Source: Halochromatium roseum
Lineage (GTDB): Bacteria > Pseudomonadota > Gammaproteobacteria > Chromatiales > Chromatiaceae
Direction: 5' to 3'
Assembly: GCF_016653315.1 (NCBI RefSeq)
Contig: NZ_NHSH01000053.1
Coordinates: forward strand, 27,174 to 91,173
Length of the DNA stretch: 64,000 nt
Part shown: positions 24,975 to 33,245 of the stretch, one piece after another
How positions within the stretch are numbered: position 1 is the stretch's first letter
Layout: each line of letters starts with the position of its first letter
Made by a program: the position numbers and the translations under genes
Notes under the pieces: model-generated
Seen by the model: the letters and a program-made list of their open reading frames with translations, nothing else
The model's database searches: none
What the model was told of the DNA's origin: nothing

Positions 24975-25301
24975 TTATTTCGCAATACCCAAAAACACGG
25001 CGAGGGCGCGCTCGATCTCGACCAGCTTGTCGAGATCGATACGCCCGAAGACGGGGCCGATCTTGTCGCGTTTCACCGTCATCGCTTTGTCGACCATGAC
25101 CTGAGAGGGCTGCTTCAGGCCGTTGTCCGCGCTGGGCTCCAGCGTGATGCGAAACAGCGGCGCCGCGACCACTGTGCTGGTCACCGGCAGCACTGCCCGG
25201 GTGGCATGCTCTTGGAATTGATCGGCCTGGATCACCAACGCCGGCCGCGGCTTGCCGAAGTCACCGGACAGGGCGATGGTCACCAGGTCGCCGCGCGTCA
25301 T
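24975..25301 (-). CDS. mazF: MazF-family toxin
   Basis: Endoribonuclease toxin of 108 residues: MTRGDLVTIALSGDFGKPRP, PALVIQAD, AVLPVTST and VMVDKAMTVKRDKIG match the MazF/PemK barrel. The ATG at 25301 overlaps the antitoxin stop by 4 bases. A longer in-frame extension upstream is only the antitoxin gene in another frame. Confidence 0.9.
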   Translation of the reverse strand: MTRGDLVTIALSGDFGKPRPALVIQADQFQEHATRAVLPVTSTVVAAPLFRITLEPSADNGLKQPSQVMVDKAMTVKRDKIGPVFGRIDLDKLVEIERALAVFLGIAK

Positions 25302-25522
25302 GCGGACCAGCCATCCAGATCGGTGAGGGCTTCGTCCAGCCAGTGCTGCATGTCGCTGTCTGCGACATCTGCTTGGGCCGCGAGGCGAGACTGTCGGCGA
25401 CATTCCTCCGCGAAGTCTGCCCGGCGTGTATCGGGCACCCAAATCTGCACCGGACGCAGCCCCGCCCGGCGCAGTGCCTCGCGGTGTCTTTGGACGCGGG
25501 CGTTGACGTGCGTGGATGCCAT
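25298..25522 (-). CDS. mazE: MazE-type antitoxin (DUF3018)
   Basis: A 74-residue antitoxin with the DUF3018 signature LRRAGLRPVQIWVPDTRRAD and AEECRRQSRLAAQAD, ending in an acidic helix (HWLDEALTDLDGW) that would bind the toxin. It is the first gene of the mazEF pair. Tandem sites lie directly upstream. Confidence 0.88.
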   Translation of the reverse strand: MASTHVNARVQRHREALRRAGLRPVQIWVPDTRRADFAEECRRQSRLAAQADVADSDMQHWLDEALTDLDGWSA

Positions 25523-25536
25523 GTTGCTCTCCCTCT

Positions 25537-25590
25537 GCGTTGCGTTACATGAAACAGCTTAGATGGTCGATGCGTTACATGCAACAAGGA
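25537..25590. promoter_or_regulatory. Direct-repeat operator upstream of mazE
   Basis: TGCGTTACATG-AACA occurs twice, as TGCGTTACATGAAACAG (about 25537) and TGCGTTACATGCAACAA (about 25570), about 33 bases apart and just upstream of mazE. Paired sites of this kind are expected for TA autorepression. Confidence 0.5.
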
Positions 25591-25605
25591 GCCAAGCCCA
25601 GCAGA

Positions 25606-25962
25606 TCAACGGCCAAGCATCCGCTCTAGGCGGTTCAGGATCGCATCGATCTCATCGCCGCTAAGGAGTGCAATTCGATCCGAGAGAACTCGTCGGCGGG
25701 AGATCGCACGGCAGTGCTCAACCAAGGCGTAGCTCTCTCGCTGAAGTTGATCACGAGCGGGTATAGCAAGGTGGATCGCCGCAAAGGCAGGGTCCGATCG
25801 GCTACTCAGTGGGCAGATGAAAAAGACCGGCGGATCGACATCGAGGAGGTACTGCGCAGTCAAGAGAACCACTGGGCGGCATTTGCCAACCTCAGCGCCC
25901 TTTGCTGGATCGAGCCGAGCCAGGTGGACAGCACCGCGGGTTAGCGGGAATGGCCGTTCCAC
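25606..25962 (-). CDS. PemK/MazF-like toxin
   Basis: A 118-residue MazF-superfamily protein: RGAVHLARLDPAKGAEVGK, CRPVVLLTAQ, FFICPLSS and the C-terminal SDRIALLSGDEIDAILNRLERML helix. It overlaps its antitoxin gene by 22 bases. A second, sequence-distinct MazF only 300 bases downstream makes this a tandem TA array. Confidence 0.85.
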   Translation of the reverse strand: MERPFPLTRGAVHLARLDPAKGAEVGKCRPVVLLTAQYLLDVDPPVFFICPLSSRSDPAFAAIHLAIPARDQLQRESYALVEHCRAISRRRVLSDRIALLSGDEIDAILNRLERMLGR

Positions 25963-26219
25963 CAGGCCTCCGGTTCATCAGCAATGACCTCCGCGAACTC
26001 CTGATCGAGTGAATCCGCTTGCACAAGGTAGTCTGGATCGTCGCGCATCGCGCGCAAGCTGGACGCCATCGCGCGCCGCTCCTGCTCACGCTCGATGTGC
26101 GTGAGCTCATGCCGAAGCGCTTGCTGCATCAATTGCGCCTGCGTGATTCCAAGCCTGTTGGCAAGTCGAGTACTTTCTTCGACCAGGTCATCGGGCAATT
26201 TGAGCGATATTGCGACCAT
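25941..26219 (-). CDS. Ribbon-helix-helix antitoxin for the PemK-like toxin
   Basis: A 92-residue protein. MVAISLKLPDDLVEESTRLA and RLGITQAQLMQQALRHEL form an RHH DNA-binding fold; an acidic C-terminal tail (DQEFAEVIADEPEAWW) follows. The ATG at 26219 is chosen because the upstream in-frame extension overlaps the operator palindrome and has no homology. Confidence 0.8.
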   Translation of the reverse strand: MVAISLKLPDDLVEESTRLANRLGITQAQLMQQALRHELTHIEREQERRAMASSLRAMRDDPDYLVQADSLDQEFAEVIADEPEAWWNGHSR

Positions 26220-26223
26220 CCTC

Positions 26224-26261
26224 CCTATCCTCGCCGTGGGCCAATGTCGCTCAAGGATAGG
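26224..26261. promoter_or_regulatory. Operator-like inverted repeat
   Basis: CCTATCCT (26224-26231) and AGGATAGG (26254-26261) are perfect inverted repeats separated by 22 bases, immediately upstream of the RHH antitoxin start. This is a likely autoregulatory site. Confidence 0.5.
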
Positions 26262-26280
26262 CATGGACGGGTGCAGATGG

Positions 26281-26367
26281 CTACCCCAGAGCCAACCTCA
26301 TACTCGCTTGGGCACCATGCAGCAGGTTGTCCTCGAGATCGACGGTGATTGGCATGATGTGTCTCAT
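26281..26367 (-). pseudogene. Fragment of a VapB antitoxin
   Basis: A 28-residue frame, MRHIMPITVDLEDNLLHGAQ and then ASMRLALG, begins like a VapB RHH domain and stops early at TAG. It sits 20 bases after the brxC stop. It resembles the N-terminus of the vapB at 24811-24969 and is probably a dead remnant. Confidence 0.5.
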
Positions 26368-26386
26368 CGGTGAGGCTCAGCGCCCG

Positions 26387-29300
26387 TCAGATCATCACCG
26401 GCCCATCCACGAGCTTGGCGCGGATGCGCGCCTCGGCCTCGGCGAGCCAGTCGGCCAGCTCGGCCTCGTCGCTGAGGGTGCGGCGCGGGAGGTCGACGCG
26501 CTGCACCTTGGGCTCCAGCAGCCGGGCGGCGTCCATGCGCGCCTGCTCGAAGCGACCTTTCAGGGCCTGGGTGCGGTCGGGCCATTGCGCCAGTGAGCAG
26601 CGCTCCAGCTCGTCGAGGATGCTGTCCGGGCTGGACAGGTCCAGCGCCATACCGCCGTTGAGGTTGTGGCTGGCGAGCATCGCCTGGCGCTGTTCGGGGT
26701 CGAGTGCGAGCCAGTGGCTGTCCTGCTCCAAGGCGGCCAGCTCGGTTTGATAGCTGCGTTGGTAGGCGTCGCGCTGGTGGTTGAGGCTGGCGCGCAGCAG
26801 GTCGACGGTCTTGTCGAGCAGGGCCTGAACCGGGTCGTGCTCGGCGAGCAGCGCGCGCTGTTGCTGGATCTGCTCGGCCTCGGCGGCGAGCGCTGGGTAA
26901 GGTGCCAGATCCTTGGCGTGCGCGAGCAGCGTTTGCAGCTGGCTCCAGTGCGGCCAGCGCTGGCTGATCTGCTCGCCGGTGGCTTGCCAGTCCTGGCTGT
27001 GCTGGATCAGGGTCGCGCGCTGGCTGAACAGCTCGGCGAGCAGGGCGTTGCCGGTGAGCGCCTCTAGGTCGCTCAGCTGCTGTTGGCCTGGCACCTCGGG
27101 CCTTGGCGCCTCACCGCCAGCCTTGGCGGCCAGATCGCGCAGGCGGCGCAGCAGCTCCGGTGCCTTGTCGATCTCCTGACCCGGCTGGCAGCCGACGCCG
27201 GCGGCCTGGAACACCTTGCGGATCTGGATCTTCTGCACTGGACTGATGGTGACGGTCTCGGGCTTGAAGCTGCATTGGGTGATCTGGCGGCGCTCCAGGC
27301 CCTTGGCGTCGACCGGCTTGCCGAGGCTGTTCAGCGCCAGCAGATGGCCGCTGGCGACCAGGGCGTAGAGGGCGCCGTCGATGGCGTCCTGCGGCCAGCC
27401 GTAAGGCGGCGCCTTGAAGTCGTCACGCAGGTCGCTGCCCTTCTTGCCGGCGCCCAGATGCTTGATGAGGGCAGCGCAGACCGGGTGTTGATCGGTGTCG
27501 GCGCTGTGTTTGATCGGCTGCAGGGGCTGGGTCTCGCCCTTGCGCGCGCGCTCGATGACCTTGTCCCAGCCGAGCTGGTCGGCGGTATCGAAATCGCGAT
27601 ACAGGCGCACCATCGAGGCGGCGCCGGCGCTCTGTAGCTGCTCGCTCAGGTCGTTGCCGAGGACGCGCTGGCCGCCGCCCTGGTAGACCTGAGCGTCGGC
27701 GACCAGGGCCTTGACCAACTGGCTGATGCGCCGGGCGGCATCGTTGCGCCGGGTCTCCATCGCTGAGCGGGCGTCCTGGCCCTCGGGCGTGGCGGGCTGG
27801 CCGCGCACATCGAGCGTGAGCTGGGCGGCCTTGTGCTCGATCATGGCCGAGCGCAGTGCGTTGCGATTCTGTGCGGGCAGGAAGACGAAGATGACCGGGC
27901 TGCCGGGGCCGGCGTTGCGGGCGTCGCCCTTGACCTCGGCCTCGGAGCTGCTCCAGCCGTCGCGGAACCAGGCGACGATCTGCTGATCGGCGTTCGGCGG
28001 CAGCGCGTCGTCGTAGCAGGGCGTTAGCGTCCGCGCCTCCTTGGTCTGGCCCTGGGTCAGATGGACCGCCTTGAGCGCCTCCCGATAGGCACCTTTGAGC
28101 AGGTCGACGCGCTCCATCTCAAGGCGTTGCGTATTCGCCGACAGCTCGGAGACCTGCTTGCGGTATTCGTCGTGCCAAGCGCTGCTCTCGGCGGTCTGCA
28201 ACCGGTATTCGGTGCCCGCTGGCGTGGCGATGGCCATCACCAGCCCTTGGGTGTTGTGCAGTGCATCGAGCAGGCCGGGGATGCGCTTGCGCAGTGCGCT
28301 GGAGCCGCCGGCCAGCTCGGTGACCAGCAGGTCGGCGAGGCTGTCCTCGGTGGCGCGCAGGCCGCTGTCGGCCATCGGGTCAGTGGGCAGCTTGCCGATC
28401 AGGTAGATAAGCTTGAGCAGGCTGGCCTTGAGTCGGTCGTCCTCATCGCCGGCGGCGAGCTTGCCGATGCGGTCGTAGACCTCGCGCGAGAGCAGCCCGG
28501 TGTTCAGCAGGTCGGTGCTGACCTGGTCATAGATGAAGTCGCCAGCGACGACCTGCCCAAGCGGCTGCGCGGCGGTGGCGCAAGCGGCCTCGTGGACGAT
28601 GCGCAGTTGGCTACGCAGTTGCGAGATGGTGCCGGACTCGTCGAGCTTGTGCAGGACCTTTTCCCAGAACCGGCGGCGCACCGGCAGCAGCGGATAGTCG
28701 TCGACCAGGAAGGTCTCATCCTCGGTGCTGTGCTCGAGCTTGGTGCCGCGCAGGTGGCGGGAGATCTCGCCGAGATTGTCGGTCAGCGTCTGGCGGATGG
28801 CGGGGATGGCACTCTGGGTCTTGCGCAGGATGATCTTGCGGATCACGGCGTCGACATCGGTGTCCGAGAGCTGCACCGGGACCGTGAAGCGGCCCTTGAT
28901 CTTCTGCAGCGAGGGGGTGCCGGACATGGCGGTCTGGCCGGTGCCAACGAACAGCAGGCGCCCGCCGAAGTGCTTGCTGCAGGACTCGACCATCTCTTGG
29001 ATGCTGTAGGCGCGATCGCCGCTGTCGCCGATGAACTGCTGGACCTCGTCGAGGACGATGAGGGTGAGCGGGAAGCCGTCGTCGTTGGTCAGCGCGTCCT
29101 TGATGGCGCGGATCATCTCGTCGTTGGAGACGTCCCGCACCTCGGGGTATTGGGCGATGAGGCGATCGCCGACGCTCATCGCATCCGGGGCCAGCTCAGG
29201 CTTGGCGGCGAGCAGCGCGGCGTGCAGGTCGTCGGAGACGAACAGCTCGGGTAGCTCGCGCTCGAGGCTGGTGCCGCGGTCTGCCAAGGCTCGTTCGACG

Positions 29301-29851
29301 GCGTCGAGGATGCCCTCGCGCTGCATCCAGATGACCAAGCGCGCCTGATTGTATTTCTCGGGCAGTCCGGCGGACTTGAAGACGATGCCGAGCAGGGCGA
29401 GGCGGACATTGTTGCCAGCGCCGGAGCCGAGCTTGCCGGAGGCGGCATGCAGTCCGCCGTAGCGCTTGGCCTGGGTGCTTAGCTCGCGCAGATGGTCCTT
29501 GATCTCGGTCGGGAGCTTGGCGAGGCTGCGTGCCGCGGCGCCGTCCTCGAAGCCGACATCGACCCAGAAGGCACGCAGCATCTTGGCCAGATGTGACTTG
29601 CCGCTGCCGTAGAAGCCGCTGATCCAGACGCTGGGCTGCTCGGGCGCTTGACCCAGGTTGCCGAGGAAGGTCTCGAGGATCTTGCGCAGACCCTTGGCAT
29701 ACTCGCCGTCGCAGACGAAGGTCTCCAGCTCGTAGCGGAGGATCTCGAGTGCGGCGCTGGAGCGGTCTTCCGAGACCTCGGCGACACCGTTGTTGATCAG
29801 CCGGTTGGCGAGTGGGTCTTTGCTGTAGATGGCGCGGTTGTTGTTGTGCAT
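26387..29851 (-). CDS. brxC: BREX ATPase BrxC
   Basis: Large P-loop ATPase of BREX (1154 residues from the chosen ATG; family about 1200). Walker A GFYGSGKSH is at 79-87 and Walker B TLIVLDEVQQFIGD near 270. Other conserved blocks are FVGTGQTAMSGTPSL and the arginine-rich PLLPVRRRFWEKVLH. The ATG giving MHNNNRAIYSKDPLANR is preferred: it lies 5 bases after the brxB stop, whereas an upstream ATG overlaps brxB. The C-terminal third is helical with coiled-coil character. Confidence 0.94.
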   Translation of the reverse strand: MHNNNRAIYSKDPLANRLINNGVAEVSEDRSSAALEILRYELETFVCDGEYAKGLRKILETFLGNLGQAPEQPSVWISGFYGSGKSHLAKMLRAFWVDVGFEDGAAARSLAKLPTEIKDHLRELSTQAKRYGGLHAASGKLGSGAGNNVRLALLGIVFKSAGLPEKYNQARLVIWMQREGILDAVERALADRGTSLERELPELFVSDDLHAALLAAKPELAPDAMSVGDRLIAQYPEVRDVSNDEMIRAIKDALTNDDGFPLTLIVLDEVQQFIGDSGDRAYSIQEMVESCSKHFGGRLLFVGTGQTAMSGTPSLQKIKGRFTVPVQLSDTDVDAVIRKIILRKTQSAIPAIRQTLTDNLGEISRHLRGTKLEHSTEDETFLVDDYPLLPVRRRFWEKVLHKLDESGTISQLRSQLRIVHEAACATAAQPLGQVVAGDFIYDQVSTDLLNTGLLSREVYDRIGKLAAGDEDDRLKASLLKLIYLIGKLPTDPMADSGLRATEDSLADLLVTELAGGSSALRKRIPGLLDALHNTQGLVMAIATPAGTEYRLQTAESSAWHDEYRKQVSELSANTQRLEMERVDLLKGAYREALKAVHLTQGQTKEARTLTPCYDDALPPNADQQIVAWFRDGWSSSEAEVKGDARNAGPGSPVIFVFLPAQNRNALRSAMIEHKAAQLTLDVRGQPATPEGQDARSAMETRRNDAARRISQLVKALVADAQVYQGGGQRVLGNDLSEQLQSAGAASMVRLYRDFDTADQLGWDKVIERARKGETQPLQPIKHSADTDQHPVCAALIKHLGAGKKGSDLRDDFKAPPYGWPQDAIDGALYALVASGHLLALNSLGKPVDAKGLERRQITQCSFKPETVTISPVQKIQIRKVFQAAGVGCQPGQEIDKAPELLRRLRDLAAKAGGEAPRPEVPGQQQLSDLEALTGNALLAELFSQRATLIQHSQDWQATGEQISQRWPHWSQLQTLLAHAKDLAPYPALAAEAEQIQQQRALLAEHDPVQALLDKTVDLLRASLNHQRDAYQRSYQTELAALEQDSHWLALDPEQRQAMLASHNLNGGMALDLSSPDSILDELERCSLAQWPDRTQALKGRFEQARMDAARLLEPKVQRVDLPRRTLSDEAELADWLAEAEARIRAKLVDGPVMI

Positions 29852-29856
29852 CGTAC

Positions 29857-30405
29857 TCAGTCCGTGGTGATGGCGTGGGCCAGATAACCCCAACCATCGC
29901 GTGCATCCAAGAGCCGATAGGTCTTGTCTTCGACCTCGCCGGGGAAGAAGACGACCAAACGCCCGTTGATGGCGGAGGCGGCTTGGTCGACGATCGTCGA
30001 GACACTCGAGACGCCGAACAGCGTGCCGACACCAGCCAGCGCGACCACATCATTGGCCGACGCCTGCGCGATGGCGGCGCTGGTCTGTGCGACCAGCTGT
30101 TTGGTGAATTCGGTCAGTCGACCCTCGGGGTAGCCGGCGAGCAAGGCTGGACGGCGAAAGTATTTGTCCCGGTAACGCTGGCTCGCCATCCAGGTCGGGA
30201 AGGCGTCGCTGAGGTCGAGCAGGGTCCAGCCGTGGCCGGCGTTGCGTGTGCGCAGCTCGAATTCGTCGATATAGACCCGGAATCTCAGCTCATCCGCCGG
30301 CGGATAGACGACGAAGATCACGCGCTCGATCCCGGACAGACCCTCTGGCCAGGGGGTGCTGATGTGCTCCGCGTAGTGTTCGACGAGTCGATCAAGCCTG
30401 CTCAT
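29857..30405 (-). CDS. brxB: BREX protein BrxB (DUF1788)
   Basis: A 182-residue DUF1788 protein (MSRLDRLVEHYAEHI, ERVIFVVYPPADELRFRVYI, VALAGVGTLFGVSSVSTIVDQ, GRLVVFFPGEVEDKTYRLLD). It is an essential BREX component of unknown biochemical role. It overlaps brxA by 14 bases and is nearly contiguous with brxC. Confidence 0.94.
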   Translation of the reverse strand: MSRLDRLVEHYAEHISTPWPEGLSGIERVIFVVYPPADELRFRVYIDEFELRTRNAGHGWTLLDLSDAFPTWMASQRYRDKYFRRPALLAGYPEGRLTEFTKQLVAQTSAAIAQASANDVVALAGVGTLFGVSSVSTIVDQAASAINGRLVVFFPGEVEDKTYRLLDARDGWGYLAHAITTD

Positions 30406-31186
30406 GCAGCCACTCCTGCTCCTGTTCGCTGAGATAGCCGGGAAATCGGACCTCCATCACGGCGCCGGTGCGGCGAAACACCAGCAAACCGCGTTGCGCT
30501 GCGGCTTGCGTCAGCGCGATCAGCTGCTCTTCAGGAAGGTCGAGCACACGCAGCCAGTCGCTGCTGAAGAGCCGTTGCGCGCGGCGACCTTCCAGGTAGG
30601 CCAAGAATAAGCCAAAGGTGAGGTTCACCGGGGTGATCAGCGGCCTGGCTCGGAGCTTTTTGACATGCCCAGAGAGATAGCCGGCCTGGGTCCAGCTGCC
30701 ATTGACACGCTGGGCGATCGCCTCGATCGAGGTCGGACTGAAGCCGCCTTGGCTCCACTCGGCAAAGCGCTGCTCCATCTGCTCGCGGGTGACCTGTGCG
30801 CCGGGAGGTGCGTCGCGGATGATCGGCACGCTGATGCGCAGCAGGGCGTCGCGGGCGAGGGACAGCTGCAGTGCCAGAACCGGCTGTGCATCTGACTGAT
30901 GAGACCAGAGGCGGCGAAAGATCCGGAACAGACAGGTGTCCGGGTCCAAGGCATACAGGTCACAGAGGTGTCGAAAGCTGAGCTTGCGCGCATTGGCCGT
31001 TGGCTTGTCGAGCAGATTGTCGTCGACGATCTCCTGGCGATAATCGGCACGCTGGGCTGCCTCGGGGACCACCTCGAACAGGCGCTGCACTTCCGCCAAC
31101 ATCATCGTCCGCGCCGCGTGCACACCGCCTTTGCCGAATTTGAAACCGAAACGAGCAAGCCCGGCGGGGTCTTCGACGCTAAACAT
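30392..31186 (-). CDS. brxA: BREX protein BrxA (DUF1819)
   Basis: First gene of the BREX operon; 264 residues of the DUF1819 family, a helical DNA-binding protein in studied systems. Recognisable blocks: GFKFGKGGVHAARTMMLAE, DNLLDKPTANARKLSFRHLCDLYALD and SPTSIEAIAQRVNGSWTQAGYL. The upstream 420 bases contain tandem repeats and a strong palindrome, but no BrxR-type regulator gene. Confidence 0.93.
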   Translation of the reverse strand: MFSVEDPAGLARFGFKFGKGGVHAARTMMLAEVQRLFEVVPEAAQRADYRQEIVDDNLLDKPTANARKLSFRHLCDLYALDPDTCLFRIFRRLWSHQSDAQPVLALQLSLARDALLRISVPIIRDAPPGAQVTREQMEQRFAEWSQGGFSPTSIEAIAQRVNGSWTQAGYLSGHVKKLRARPLITPVNLTFGLFLAYLEGRRAQRLFSSDWLRVLDLPEEQLIALTQAAAQRGLLVFRRTGAVMEVRFPGYLSEQEQEWLHEQA

Positions 31187-31209
31187 GCTGGCAATCTTAA
31201 AGGCTTGTT

Positions 31210-31259
31210 CTCATACAAAAGTGCTCATGCAGGTGCTCATACAAGCGCTCATCCAAGAC
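31210..31259. repeat. Tandem 12-bp repeats upstream of brxA
   Basis: Four successive CTCAT(A/G/C)CAA-type units (CTCATACAA..., CTCATGCAGGTG, CTCATACAAGCG, CTCATCCAAGAC) begin about 24 bases upstream of the brxA ATG. Their position suggests regulator-binding sites or slippage DNA in the BREX promoter. Confidence 0.6.
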
Positions 31260-31419
31260 AGCTGAGGCGATTGCCCGTATCCATTGATTTGCCGGGTGCT
31301 GCATGGCCAACAAGGTGGTGACGACGACGATGCGGGCTTCGCCGACGATGGTGGCGCTAAAGGGCCGCGCTGGGGAGGATCGCTCGAGCAGGATCGAGAT
31401 GCTGGAGTTCGCCCCCTAA

Positions 31420-31456
31420 AACGCATCAAGGCCGCTCGAAGCGGCCTTGATGCGTT
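31420..31456 (-). terminator. Perfect 17-bp palindrome, probable minus-strand terminator
   Basis: AACGCATCAAGGCCGCT, a CGA loop, then its exact complement. Read on the minus strand the stem ends GATGCGTTTTAGG, giving four Ts at the base, so it can terminate the 85-residue gene at 31609-31866 and insulate BREX. The stem is longer and more perfect than a normal terminator. Confidence 0.55.
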
Positions 31457-31608
31457 GCGCCCGCGTCCTTGGGCGTCGGATCATTGATCAGGGGCGATTC
31501 GCAGGGCCTGCCACCAAGACTCGGACGACAGTATGGCGTGGTGCCGCACCGGGCGGTAGGCGCTGCGTGAAGATCAACTGACCACCTTCTGCGCTTTCAG
31601 TCTGACCG

Positions 31609-31866
31609 CTATTGCAACCGCTGATGCGGCAGCCAGTTGGCAATCCGATTGCGCTCGGCCGACTCGTCGATGCTGAAGAAGCGGTTCAGCACCAATAAGG
31701 CCTCGTCGAGATCGGAGCAGCCGTAGTCGTCCATCACGACATGGTTGCTGCAGTCCTCGACGTGGTAGCTGTGGGCCTGATCCGCTGCGTCATAGCGTAA
31801 GCGGTAGCCAGAGCCCGTCCAAGAATCCCACTTGTAACGGATGACCTGCTCTTGTTCGTCAAACAT
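31609..31866 (-). CDS. Hypothetical 85-residue protein
   Basis: MFDEQEQVIRYKWDSWTGSG begins a hydrophilic, acidic, Tyr/Trp-rich protein without a signal or membrane segment. GAGAG sits just upstream of the ATG. It lies between BREX and metA with AT-rich promoter DNA upstream and a palindromic terminator downstream. I do not recognise the family. Confidence 0.6.
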   Translation of the reverse strand: MFDEQEQVIRYKWDSWTGSGYRLRYDAADQAHSYHVEDCSNHVVMDDYGCSDLDEALLVLNRFFSIDESAERNRIANWLPHQRLQ

Positions 31867-32164
31867 CTCTCAACCTGCTGAATATGTTGATTCATCCAGA
31901 AAAACCGAGCAGGGGACTAAGGTTCACCGCTGCATCGGGGATTTCCCGAACGTCAAAACCGCGCATGTCGCAAAAGTGCGTCTAGCGGTCTCTTACCCCA
32001 TAGTCTAGGAGCGCAAATGCTACTTGACAAGGAAAATTCTAACTGGTGTTTGACAAAAAAAGCGTGCAGCTACTCGCATTTTTGTAACCCGCTGGTTTTT
32101 CATGCCGCAGTTGCGAATTAGACACTTTTGTGCAAATTAACAACAAACGAATGGAGAGACGCGC
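31867..32164. promoter_or_regulatory. AT-rich intergenic region between metA and the 85-residue gene
   Basis: No gene. The region is clearly AT-richer than the surroundings, with TTGACAAGG near 32026 and TTTGACAAAAAA near 32050. It presumably holds the promoter for the 85-residue gene and the metA 3' end. No convincing terminator hairpin was found. Confidence 0.4.
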
Positions 32165-33241
32165 TCAGGGGCGGGTCAGCATACGCAGCGGATCATTGGG
32201 ATCGACCCAATCCATAAAGGGCACCCGGCGGTCGTTGTGGGTGACTCGATAGATCAAGCCCAGCCAGTTGCCAACCACACCCTCGGCGGTGTCACGCCAG
32301 GTGTTATCCAGGCCTTCAGCGATGCGCGCTTCCGGGAACTTCGGCGGCTCGCGGCCCCGGTCGAGCGCCCGCTGGAGTAAATGGCGATGCTCATCGAGCA
32401 CCGCCGCCGCCTTGCGCGAGAACACGTTGTCCGGAAACGGCGGATAGCTCTCACGAGCGCCCGCTGCAAAGCGGTCCACCTCGCGCTTGTATTCCTTGAG
32501 CAAGGAGATGGTGTCGTACTCCGGATGCCCCTGAAACATGACGATGCGCAGCCCATCCGGGCTGGTGGCGAGATGCACACCGGCCTCATCACTCTCCACC
32601 AACACCTTTGCTCCAACTGCTTCAAACTGTGCACGGCTGACCTCATTGAAGCGAGAGTGCGGGACGTCGAACAGGGTGTTGGTGCTATCAATCAGCGGAT
32701 GCGAATGATCGACGACGCGATGCGTATACACGCCCCAGCGCTTGCCCGGCAGTGGTTGACGCCGCTGACCATAACGGAACTGCATCACAGCATGAGTGGC
32801 AAGACAGGAGCAGAGGGTTGAGGTGACATGCTCGAAGGCCCAGTCGACCACCTCGATCAACGGCGACCAGAAGGGCTGCTCGGCAAGATCCGGGCCGCTC
32901 ACATTCGCACCGGTGATGATCAGCGCGTCCAGCCCAAGCTCGCGCACCGCTTCGAACGACTGATAATAGCGTTCGATATGCGCACGCGCCTTCTCCCCAC
33001 GCGGCAGACCTGGCAGCGAAAACGGATGCACATAGAACTGGGCGATCTGGTTGCTTTGCCCAACCAGCCGAAAGAACTGGCGCTCGGTCGCCGCCAGCGC
33101 GGCATCCGGCATCATGTTGAGCAGGCCGACATGGAGTTCGCGGATATCCTGATGGATCGCCCAGTCGGACTCGAGAATGTTTTGGCCTTCGGCGCGCAAG
33201 CGATCGAAGGTCGGAAGTTCATTATGGGCAACAATTGGCAT
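32165..33241 (-). CDS. metA: Homoserine O-succinyltransferase (MetA family)
   Basis: First committed step of methionine synthesis: acylates homoserine. Recognised by MPIVAHNELPTFDRLRAEGQ, HVGLLNMMPDAALAATERQF, LDALIITGANV, the nucleophile-Cys block TSTLCSCLATHAVMQF, and FQGHPEYDTISLLKEY with the catalytic His. The length is about 358 residues. The ATG at 33241 is chosen; an upstream in-frame ATG overlaps the preceding gene. It lies 4 bases downstream of the P-loop gene, implying cotranslation. Acyl-CoA specificity (succinyl or acetyl) cannot be read confidently. Confidence 0.9.
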   Translation of the reverse strand: MPIVAHNELPTFDRLRAEGQNILESDWAIHQDIRELHVGLLNMMPDAALAATERQFFRLVGQSNQIAQFYVHPFSLPGLPRGEKARAHIERYYQSFEAVRELGLDALIITGANVSGPDLAEQPFWSPLIEVVDWAFEHVTSTLCSCLATHAVMQFRYGQRRQPLPGKRWGVYTHRVVDHSHPLIDSTNTLFDVPHSRFNEVSRAQFEAVGAKVLVESDEAGVHLATSPDGLRIVMFQGHPEYDTISLLKEYKREVDRFAAGARESYPPFPDNVFSRKAAAVLDEHRHLLQRALDRGREPPKFPEARIAEGLDNTWRDTAEGVVGNWLGLIYRVTHNDRRVPFMDWVDPNDPLRMLTRP

Positions 33242-33245
33242 CGGT

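Larger units (their letters stand above)
31187..31608. other. Intergenic region upstream of BREX
   Basis: No credible gene. It holds the brxA promoter repeats, a possible 38-codon plus-strand ORF (31303-31419, MANKVVTTTM...EMLEFAP) that ends one base before a perfect palindrome, and about 150 bases after the palindrome with nothing recognisable. Confidence 0.45.

Noticed and set aside
28061..29254. Long plus-strand ORF opposite brxC (and similar ones opposite hoxH, pglZ, pglX and mrdA)
   Set aside because: Shadow of a GC-rich gene on the other strand; BrxC domain motifs fix the real frame.
31284..31487. 67-residue plus-strand ORF reading through the palindrome
   Set aside because: Low-complexity Asp/Gly and Arg-rich sequence created by repeats and the hairpin; no ribosome site.
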